A stretch of 64,000 bases of DNA from FEN-1297 sp963843605 (GTDB lineage: Bacteria > Bacteroidota > Ignavibacteria > Ignavibacteriales > Ignavibacteriaceae), in the NCBI GenBank assembly GCA_963843605.1, contig CAWJLA010000010.1, forward strand, positions 372,001 to 436,000. The letters run 5' to 3'. A program made the translations under genes and the position numbers. Under the pieces are notes generated by a model that saw only the letters and a list, made by a program, of their open reading frames with translations, was not told where the DNA came from and did no database searches. Shown in pieces: positions 26,638 to 34,165 of this stretch (the first letter of the stretch is position 1; each line of letters opens with the position of its first letter).

Positions 26638-26761
26638 AGTGCATTAAGGTACTGAAGAATATAGAATGATTTTAATAGTAAAATTGCTTCTAAATTCCTT
26701 TTTGACATTCGGACCGATATATTAAGTTTTATTTTTCCTTCTTTAAGTAATTTTTCGCAAT

Positions 26762-27135
26762 TTAGAAAAACAAAGACTCCCTCGAGTCGCGAGGCGGCAT
26801 CTCAACACCTTGTGCCACATTTCTTATGGTAAAAAGAAAATCATCCAGTGCAGAGTCTTTTGATATAAAGCCGGAAGCACCCGCTTGAAAAAATAATTTT
26901 ATGTCACTACGGACCGGAATAAAATCCATTACGATTACTTTTAAATCCGAAAATCTTTTTTTACAACTTCAACAACGGTAAGCCTGTTGCGTTTACGCAG
27001 GGTGAAATCTAAAAGAATAATATCCGGTTAGAACTACTTAATTTAAGTTAACGTAATTTCCTGGTTTACTGGAAGTGATATGAACTTTACATCTTTCTGA
27101 TTTTTCAAAGCGGGAACTATTTTTTCCCATTAAAA
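26762..27135 (-). pseudogene. Decayed NarL-type response-regulator receiver domain
   Basis: The minus strand still spells PDIILLDFTLRKRN, then in another frame DLKVIVMDFIPVRSD, FFQAGASGFISKDSALDDFL and PPRDSRESLFF. This aligns block for block with the receiver domain of the intact regulator at 30697-31389, including its unusual VMD in place of the Thr/Ser switch. At least one base is missing in the A-run near 26972, stops occur near 27030, and the HTH half is absent. Confidence 0.78.
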
Positions 27136-27361
27136 ATATTGAAGCTTAAAATCTCGAAAAATAGTAGAGTATAGAAATGAAATCGGAACTTATCGATTTT
27201 ATTTAATAAAATTTGCCCCGCGAATATTTGAGATAAGTGTTTCCCTGTTATTTGAAGATCAAAAACGAATTAGCAAAGATAAAAGTGCTGCATAAATAAT
27301 TTACATCTTATTAAGAAACTAGAATAAATGGAAGATTCTCAAAAAGCCGAATAAAGCATAG

Positions 27362-28360
27362 TTAAACTTTTCTATCATAAATCCAACTGAAACTTTCTGT
27401 TTCTCCTCCGAAAGAAAATCTTTCGGCTAATACAAGATATCGCTCGGAAAGATTGCAAAGATAATCCTGAGCTTTTGCCGCAGCTCCGGATAATCCTTTG
27501 ATAGTAGGTACTTCCCAACTTTCTACTAGGTTCTTAATAATACTTGCATAATCTTTAACCGTATATACTTCGATACGCTGTGCAATATTTGAAAAATTAG
27601 TGAATAAATTCTGATTTTTTCCGTCGCTCATCATTATTGCAGGCATTGTAATTTTTACTTTCATCATTTTTGCGAAGGCGAGTACGGCTTGAACCGGATC
27701 GATTTCAAAAATTTTTGACATAAATAGTTTATAGGCTTTTTCATGTCTGGCTTCATCACCGGCAATAGTTCCGCAAATTTTATTTAGCAAGGTATCGCCA
27801 GATTTATTTGCAAGTCTGCCGACATTTGAATGGGAAATTTTCGTCGCCCGTTCCTGAAAGGAAGTATAAACAAAGCCTAAGTAAGGATCATTTTCCGTTT
27901 GGGGATCAAATCCGTTATTAATTAAATGATGCACAGTTACTTCTACAGATCTCATATCCACTCTGCCTGAAAGATACAAATATCTGTTAAGCAGATCTCC
28001 GTGCCTGTTTTCTTCTGATGTCCAGCCCCGGCTCCATTTTCCCCATCCGGTTTGGCTGACTCCATTAATATCCGTAACTCCTTCCAGCCTATTGATCCAA
28101 GTTTGATATGAAGGTAATGCTTCTTCGGTGACCATATCGCCTACAAGTACAACAAGAAGTTCATCAGGTATTGTTTTCGCTCTTTCTCTGATTTCATTTA
28201 TTTCATCTCGCCAACCATCGCTGTGCATATCAGGCATAAAATCGCTTGGCTGCCAGCTTTCACTGACCGGTTTTAATAAAGTTGAAATATTTTTTTCAAC
28301 AAATCCGTCCAATGATTTGATTATTTCATATTTCGTGTCGTTAGTAATATCCGATAACAT
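27362..28360 (-). CDS. Acyl-ACP desaturase, plant stearoyl-ACP type
   Basis: 332 residues, soluble di-iron enzyme that inserts a cis double bond into acyl-ACP. All six ligands of the castor Delta9 enzyme are present at identical spacing: Glu79 (GDMVTEEALP), Glu117 and His120 (SEENRHGD), Glu170 (SFQERAT), Glu203 and His206 (GDEARHE). Segments such as LLNRYLYLSGRVDMR and PYLGFVYTSFQERAT are nearly plant-like. Bacterial members are patchily distributed, so transfer is possible. It precedes (440-base gap) the leftward B12-radical-SAM gene, and the reduced ferredoxin it needs is not encoded nearby. Confidence 0.92.
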   Translation of the reverse strand: MLSDITNDTKYEIIKSLDGFVEKNISTLLKPVSESWQPSDFMPDMHSDGWRDEINEIRERAKTIPDELLVVLVGDMVTEEALPSYQTWINRLEGVTDINGVSQTGWGKWSRGWTSEENRHGDLLNRYLYLSGRVDMRSVEVTVHHLINNGFDPQTENDPYLGFVYTSFQERATKISHSNVGRLANKSGDTLLNKICGTIAGDEARHEKAYKLFMSKIFEIDPVQAVLAFAKMMKVKITMPAIMMSDGKNQNLFTNFSNIAQRIEVYTVKDYASIIKNLVESWEVPTIKGLSGAAAKAQDYLCNLSERYLVLAERFSFGGETESFSWIYDRKV

Positions 28361-28800
28361 TATAGCAATCCCTTTTATCCTTTAAATAATATTTTAATAT
28401 AGTCAAAAATTCAATAAAATCTTATGTCCTGAAATAAACGTTCAACTAGGTTTTGTTGTCATTGAACCCGGTAATTTTTGTGCGGAGATTTTAAATAATA
28501 ATTCGGTGCAAACATAAATTCTTCATTTTATAATCCAAGCAGGGGAGAGTATTCAATTAATGCGAGTAATGTTAAATGAAATTGAATGCTCATGAATGTA
28601 CCGGGAATAATAAGTCTTTAATGTTAGATTTTTCCTCATAATATTATATTTATACCTCCGCATCACCTCAGATTTTATTTTTTAGCATGATGCGAAATAT
28701 TTAAGCTTGTCATTATTCATGGGATGAAAAATTTATGACATTCGCGGCAAATATAAAAAATATAATATAAGTTTGCTCATCCCGCAAATATAATTCAGTC
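28361..28800. other. Spacer between radical-SAM and desaturase genes
   Basis: 440 AT-rich bases that should contain the desaturase promoter. No ORF with coding character, RNA or strong palindrome was seen. Confidence 0.3.
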
Positions 28801-30351
28801 TTAAGCTCCTAAGGCCATTTGTTCGGCAGTAGTTTTTAAATACGCATTCTGATCATGAAAAATTGCGCCTTCAGGCAGCCAATGTCGCAACGGTCCCATT
28901 TCATTTTTTATTATGTTAATATAGAATTCCGGCAATTCGTTGGTTTCCTGTTCGAAATAAGCTCTGAATTTAACGTCTGTATCAAGGTGTTTTAATATTG
29001 TTTTATTAAAAGCTACCCTACCGAAGCCTTCCTCGGATATAGCGCGTACCACATTCATCCACCGCGGGATGAATGCATTGGTGGCAACCAGCCGTTTTAT
29101 TATTGCACTCCATGCGAATGTATGCTCGCCTAAATCTATAATATGCGAATAAAACTCTGACCATGAATAGTTCTTAGGTTTAATATTCATAGCATGATTA
29201 TTATCAAGGAAATGGAACGGGAAGGGAATAACTCGATTCATCTGTTGATATTCCAGATTTACAGGTGCGGCTTTTCCGAAGGCAGATAAGAGAGAATATC
29301 CCGGGAAAGCACCGGGCGTCATATCAACAAATTTTTTAGTAAGCTCGAACGGTTCATCGCCTTCGTCGGAATCAAGACCCAAAACAAAATTTGTTTGTAC
29401 ATAGGGTATGTACCGTAAAATCATATTGACCTGTTCGGCTATATGCTTTACCTTATCCATACCAGTTAGACTTCCTGTCTTTGATTTATTCCCGAGATCA
29501 AACCAAGATTCTATTCCTGGCAGCATCGCACCAAAACCGTTTCTTTTAAGTCGTTTTACATGAGGCTCAGATAAAAGCGACAAACTGCTTTCTGCAATAA
29601 AATCTATTCTGTTTTCGGGTACTACTTCTTCAATGGCATCCATATATTCGTTAAAACGAATTCCGAAATTCGGATCATGCCAGCCCACGAGCGGTCGTTT
29701 GTACTTTGTGAGCAGAAATGCCAAATCTTCTTTCATTACATCAAAGTTTAAAGGTTGATAAGCTACGGTAGAATCAATACAAAAACTGCATGTATATGGG
29801 CATCCTAAACTTCCGAGCATGGGTACCAATTTTATAAGCGGGGCTTTTTTAAGTGTAGGCTCAATAAATTTCCATCGTTCTTTTACTCCGGGCAGAGATA
29901 AAGGCTGTCTGTCGGAAGTAAGATGTAGGCCAATCGGGCGGTGCATAGAACAATCGAGCAGAATATCTTCAATAATATTTTTGTCCGTAAATCCGGTTAC
30001 ATAATCAAAATATTTTACTGCGTCCTCCGGGTAGCAGCGTGCGTGAGGACCACCTAATACGGTTACTGCGCCGCGAGAACGCAAAAGGTTGCTTAAAGCA
30101 TAAGCTGTCAGAGCCGATTCGGTAAATGCACCTATAAAAACCAAATCAGCATTTTTCGGCAGTTCTTTCATAAGATCTTCTTTACCGGTATAACAAACAT
30201 AAGTTACTTCATGCCCGCTTTCCTCGCACCATACTCCCACTACCTGAGGCATTATGCTGGCAAAATTCGCATTCATTATACGTGCAAATAATTTTTTATT
30301 CGGTTTTTTGGATACAAGGTCAATAATACCAATTTGAAGTTTGCGGCTCAT
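28801..30351 (-). CDS. B12-binding radical SAM protein
   Basis: 516 residues. The N-terminal cobalamin-binding Rossmann-like domain (about 5-150) contains NADLVFIGAFTESA and VTVLGGPHARCYPEDA. The radical-SAM core (about 165-400) has the 4Fe-4S motif CPYTCSFC (Cys184, Cys188, Cys191) and a downstream glycine-rich SAM-binding stretch (LPGIESWFDLG). An unassigned C-terminal domain follows. Class B members methylate unreactive carbons or rearrange skeletons; the substrate is unknown. It is next to an acyl-ACP desaturase, so a lipid substrate is a reasonable guess but only an inference. Confidence 0.85.
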   Translation of the reverse strand: MSRKLQIGIIDLVSKKPNKKLFARIMNANFASIMPQVVGVWCEESGHEVTYVCYTGKEDLMKELPKNADLVFIGAFTESALTAYALSNLLRSRGAVTVLGGPHARCYPEDAVKYFDYVTGFTDKNIIEDILLDCSMHRPIGLHLTSDRQPLSLPGVKERWKFIEPTLKKAPLIKLVPMLGSLGCPYTCSFCIDSTVAYQPLNFDVMKEDLAFLLTKYKRPLVGWHDPNFGIRFNEYMDAIEEVVPENRIDFIAESSLSLLSEPHVKRLKRNGFGAMLPGIESWFDLGNKSKTGSLTGMDKVKHIAEQVNMILRYIPYVQTNFVLGLDSDEGDEPFELTKKFVDMTPGAFPGYSLLSAFGKAAPVNLEYQQMNRVIPFPFHFLDNNHAMNIKPKNYSWSEFYSHIIDLGEHTFAWSAIIKRLVATNAFIPRWMNVVRAISEEGFGRVAFNKTILKHLDTDVKFRAYFEQETNELPEFYINIIKNEMGPLRHWLPEGAIFHDQNAYLKTTAEQMALGA

Positions 30352-30696
30352 ATTCTTACCTGCTCAGGCTTTCTTTTTGGGAGTACTGTTATTATATCGA
30401 CTTAGAATTGTCGGGGAACACTTTATTTATGTCAATTAGCTTTATTTCAGAAAAAGGTATATAAAAAATATTCTATTTTAAATGGCTCTAATGAATGAAA
30501 AAGGGATTAATCCTTTTGGGTGATGTAAACCATGTATTTACTAAACTGCAAATTTATAATTGTTAAAGATATATTTTTAGTAGATCAATAAAAAATAAAA
30601 TTATACGATCCGGGCGGCATCCTGAAATAGTATTAAATTATATTATATAAAAATATTTTTGCCGCGGATGCAATGTATTTTAAAAGAACGAGCAAT
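30352..30696. other. Spacer between regulator and radical-SAM gene
   Basis: 345 AT-rich bases. They contain an imperfect palindrome near 30505-30525 (AAGGGATTAATCCTT core) but no gene or recognisable RNA. Confidence 0.3.
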
Positions 30697-31389
30697 TTAT
30701 TCTTCAAAAGAAGAAATCGATTTTAAAATATCACTATAAGCGCCAGAATTACGCGCATATTTAGCTATCTGTACCCGTGTGTGCAAAGCAAGTTTTTCAA
30801 GTATGTTATGAATATGGCTCTTTACTGTATAAGTTGAAAGGCGAAGTTTTTGCGCTATTTCCTTGTTTGTTAATCCGTCGGCAACTAATTCAATCACCTG
30901 CTTTTCTCTTTTTGTCATTTTCACGGATTCGATAATCTTGGAGGGAGTGGATTCGATTACGGCTTTCTCGACTATTTGTGAAAATAGTGATTCGGTGAGA
31001 TGCGGCGGGAGGATCTTTGAGCCGTGCGCAACGGATCGAATTGTATTAAGGAAATCTTCCACGGTAGCATCCTTTAAAATAAATCCGGAAACTCCTGCCT
31101 GAACAAATAATAAAACATCTTCCTGCACCGGAACCAGGTCCATTACAATTATTTTAATCTTTTTGAAGTCGCTTCTTAAAGTTTTAACTACCTGTATACT
31201 GTTCTGATTTCGCAGACCGAGATCCAGGAGCACAATATCGGGCGGGGATTTTCGAATAAACTGCAAAGCCTTTGAGCAGTCACCGAATGCGGAAATAACC
31301 TTGAAATCATTTTGTTGTGTGATCATACCGGTGATGCCGTCGCGTAACAAACGATTATCTTCAATAACTATTATTGAGTTTCTTTTCAT
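30697..31389 (-). CDS. NarL/FixJ-type response regulator
   Basis: 230 residues: a receiver domain (1-125) and a LuxR HTH (about 160-225). The phospho-acceptor is Asp56 (DIVLLDLGLR), acidic residues are at 10-11 and the conserved Lys is Lys106 (GFILKDATVED). The switch Thr/Ser position, usually about 84, is Asp (VMDL), which is unusual. The HTH has MTKREKQVIELVADGLTNKE and LSTYTVKSHIHNILEKL. There is no histidine kinase in the window. It lies upstream of the leftward radical-SAM and desaturase genes and may control them. Confidence 0.9.
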   Translation of the reverse strand: MKRNSIIVIEDNRLLRDGITGMITQQNDFKVISAFGDCSKALQFIRKSPPDIVLLDLGLRNQNSIQVVKTLRSDFKKIKIIVMDLVPVQEDVLLFVQAGVSGFILKDATVEDFLNTIRSVAHGSKILPPHLTESLFSQIVEKAVIESTPSKIIESVKMTKREKQVIELVADGLTNKEIAQKLRLSTYTVKSHIHNILEKLALHTRVQIAKYARNSGAYSDILKSISSFEE

Positions 31390-31497
31390 GTATTATATTA
31401 CTTAAAAACAAATCTAAAATGTTATTTTTTATAATTTTATGTAAAGATTAGGTTTATACTGTGAAAGATAATTGTTTCAAATAAATATTTAAAATAA

Positions 31498-31863
31498 ATT
31501 AGGTTAAAATTTAAATTTTATTTAATAAGTGCTGAAGATAAAAACGGGAATGATTTATTAAAGATTATCCGCGATGCGGATAATGAATATGAAATGCTTC
31601 TTCCATCTGATTATATCGATATAAAATTCGGCACCGTTAGTTCGTCCGAAGGTAAAAAAATCTCATACTTTATTAATGCCCGGGGTTTTCTTTATGAATG
31701 GATGAAGGAGAATACAATTTGTTGCGGCTTGGAACCGGCAAAATTTATAAACGGAAATAAAATAAATAATTTAAAGAAGATTCTGAAGTATAAAGAACTG
31801 TTTCTTCCTCAGATATACGGGGAATGGATAAAAGAAAAATCGAAAAATATCTTCACTGCCTGA
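31498..31863 (+). pseudogene. C-terminal fragment of a larger exported protein
   Basis: After an in-frame TAA at 31495, the frame reads SAEDKNGNDLLKIIRDADNE, then LLPSDYIDIKFG, KKISYFINARGFLYEWMKE and a basic tail. It has the character of a beta-rich C-terminal domain but no start, signal peptide or N-terminal body. The ATG at 31594 falls inside the domain. It is probably the end of a gene whose front was lost. Confidence 0.5.
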
Positions 31864-32036
31864 AATCTTTAGTGATCTTTGCCTAAATATTATAACTTTC
31901 ATTGAAGATATCTTATCAATTCTGTTAGTCAAATAACGTTATTAGCCAGCTGAATTTAGCCTTTCAATCAATTTAATATAAATCTATTGTTACTCATTAA
32001 GAATTAAAAAATATAAAACGAAAAATAAAATATATC

Positions 32037-32065
32037 TTGACTCTTAAAAATTTAAATTTTATGTT
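32037..32065 (+). promoter_or_regulatory. Sigma70-like promoter of the lacI-type gene
   Basis: TTGACT (32037-32042), a 17-base spacer and TATGTT (32060-32065) give a near-consensus promoter directed at the LacI gene. The first operator palindrome overlaps the -10 box. Confidence 0.55.
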
Positions 32066-32085
32066 TAACTAGTTAAACGTTTAAC
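32063..32085. promoter_or_regulatory. Nested LacI operators
   Basis: Two overlapping perfect palindromes share bases: GTTTAACTAGTTAAAC (32063-32078) and GTTAAACGTTTAAC (32072-32085). The second has the central CG typical of LacI-family operators. Together they cover the -10 region and expected transcription start, 6 bases before the ATG, which fits autorepression. No other copies were found by eye upstream of the other locus genes. Confidence 0.7.
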
Positions 32086-32091
32086 CAAAAT

Positions 32092-33111
32092 ATGTCAAAC
32101 CCAACTATAAAAGATGTCGCGAAGTTAGCAGGTGTTTCAATCGCCACCGTTTCTCTTGTAATTCATAATCACAAGAGAATTCCGCAAGAAACAAAAGACA
32201 AAGTAGCTGCGGCAATAACAGAATTAAATTACCATCCTTTCAGGTCCGCAAGAGGGTTGGTATCTCGTATAACAGGAAATATCGGTTTCATTTTAACTGA
32301 CGATCACTTCTTAAGAACAGAACCTTTTTATACTAGAATATTTTTGGGCTCTGAGTTTGAGGCTAGGGAAAAAGAATATTATTTATTATTAACCACCATC
32401 GATTCGGATTTTAATAACGCGAAACCGTTGCCTAGATTTATTCTGGAACGTAATGTCGACGGTGTTGTTGTGGCCGGGAAAGTGCCTGAATCTTTTATAG
32501 ATAAATTAGAAAATATTGAAGTCCCGGTTTTGTTTATTGATTATCTTCCGAAAAATAAAAATTTTCCGTCGGTTATGATAGATAATTTTAACGGGGGAAT
32601 ACTGGCTACAAACCACCTTATAGAATTAGGACATAAAAACATTGCGTTCATCGGCGGAGACATTACACATCCCAGTATCAGCGACAGATTAAAAGGATAC
32701 AAAAAGGCCCTGAAAAAAGCCGCAATTACGGTTAATAAAGATTTGATAATAGACGATGAAGATTATCCGTCCCGCGAAAACGGTTATAAGGCTGCCGAAA
32801 AGTTATTGAAGAAGAATAATAAGGTAACTGCGATATTTGCGTGCAACGACGCAATGGCCCTCGGAGTTATGCAGTATTTAAGGAAGCAGCATATTAAAAT
32901 ACCGGATGCCATTTCAATAATAGGTTTCGATGATGTCGAAGCGGGTAATTCGGTTAGTCCGCCATTAAGTACGGTGAAAGTTTTGAAAACCGAAATGGGC
33001 GCGGAAGCAATAAAATTTATGGCAAAGATCTTAAAAGAAAATAAGACGCTTACCGATAAGAAATTAATTCCGGTTGAACTGGTAATAAGGAAATCAACGA
33101 AGAAGATATAA
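32092..33111 (+). CDS. LacI-family transcriptional regulator
   Basis: 339 residues. The N-terminal HTH reads TIKDVAKLAGVSIATVSLVI, with the hinge region NYHPFRSARGL. It is followed by a periplasmic-binding-protein-like effector domain with IGGDITHPSISDRLKGY, FACNDAMALGVMQYL and IGFDDVEAGNSVSPPLSTV. It probably represses the downstream carbohydrate locus until a sugar binds. It has its own sigma70-like promoter and nested palindromic operators, and sits 27 bases before the dehydrogenase gene, so the first genes likely form one operon. Confidence 0.93.
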   Translation: MSNPTIKDVAKLAGVSIATVSLVIHNHKRIPQETKDKVAAAITELNYHPFRSARGLVSRITGNIGFILTDDHFLRTEPFYTRIFLGSEFEAREKEYYLLLTTIDSDFNNAKPLPRFILERNVDGVVVAGKVPESFIDKLENIEVPVLFIDYLPKNKNFPSVMIDNFNGGILATNHLIELGHKNIAFIGGDITHPSISDRLKGYKKALKKAAITVNKDLIIDDEDYPSRENGYKAAEKLLKKNNKVTAIFACNDAMALGVMQYLRKQHIKIPDAISIIGFDDVEAGNSVSPPLSTVKVLKTEMGAEAIKFMAKILKENKTLTDKKLIPVELVIRKSTKKI

Positions 33112-33138
33112 TTTTTACAATTAACTCAAGGTAACTCA

Positions 33139-34152
33139 ATGAGGGCAGCTTTATTTAAAGGCCCAGGCAGGCTTGAGATCAAAAATATTTCACTTAAAAA
33201 GTTAAATAAAAACGATCTGCGCATTCAGATCGGATTATGCGGTTTATGCGGAACCGACTTCCACATTTATGAAGGTAAAGCACCATCGAAATATCCGGTA
33301 ATACTAGGACATGAATTTGCCGGTACCGTTGTCGAATTAGGGAGCGATGTTGATGGATTCAAGGTCGGTGACCGAATTGCTGCGGATCCTAATATTTATT
33401 GCGGCCATTGCCGTTACTGTCGTGGCGGCAAAATTCAATTTTGCGAAAATCTTAAGGCACTCGGAGTAACTCTTAACGGAGGATTTTCAAAATATACAGA
33501 TGTGCCCATATCCCAAGCATACTTAATACCGGAAAATTTCCCTTTTAATATCGCGTCATTTGCGGAGCCGCTTTCCTGCTGCGTTCATGGCGCTGATCAA
33601 GCAGCGATAAAAGCAGGGGAATCCGTAGCCGTAATCGGTGCGGGGACAATCGGCTTATTAATCCTGCAACTGGTAAAAATTTCTGGAGCAGGTAAAATTA
33701 TAGTCATTGAACCTGTAAAAGGAAAAAGAAAATTAGCCGCTCAATTGGGAGCCGATTTTATTTTTGATCCGGCAGATGTTGAGATGAATAATAAAATACT
33801 GGAACACACTTCCGGCGGACCAGATGTAATAATTGAATGCGCGGGAAATTCCATTGCCGCCGAAACAGCAATAAAATTAATTAAAAAAGGAGGAAGAGTA
33901 ATTATCTTTGGTTTATCGCCAAAAGAAGAATCAATAAAAATTAATCTTCAGGATTATTTCCACCGCGAAATAACAATAAAAAGTTCTTTGTTAAATCCGT
34001 TTACATTTTCACGATCAGTTGAATTACTAGTTTCAGGTAAGATCGATGTCGAATCTCTGAAACCGGTTCATGACACAATAGATAATTTAAAGAAGATCTT
34101 ATCTCAACCGAGAAATTATTCTGTAACTAAATATCAAATAACACCCAATTAA
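33139..34152 (+). CDS. Zinc-dependent medium-chain dehydrogenase (polyol/sorbitol type)
   Basis: 337 residues. Catalytic zinc residues are Cys37 (CGLCGTDFH) and His58-Glu59 (GHEF). The structural zinc is held by Cys88, Cys91, Cys94 and Cys102 (CGHCRYCRGGKIQFC). The Rossmann motif is GAGTIGLL. Members oxidise sugar alcohols or threonine with NAD(P). In this locus a sugar-alcohol or hexose substrate is likely, but the exact one is unknown. The gene directly follows the LacI gene. Confidence 0.88.
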   Translation: MRAALFKGPGRLEIKNISLKKLNKNDLRIQIGLCGLCGTDFHIYEGKAPSKYPVILGHEFAGTVVELGSDVDGFKVGDRIAADPNIYCGHCRYCRGGKIQFCENLKALGVTLNGGFSKYTDVPISQAYLIPENFPFNIASFAEPLSCCVHGADQAAIKAGESVAVIGAGTIGLLILQLVKISGAGKIIVIEPVKGKRKLAAQLGADFIFDPADVEMNNKILEHTSGGPDVIIECAGNSIAAETAIKLIKKGGRVIIFGLSPKEESIKINLQDYFHREITIKSSLLNPFTFSRSVELLVSGKIDVESLKPVHDTIDNLKKILSQPRNYSVTKYQITPN

Positions 34153-34165
34153 ATAGGAGCTCACT

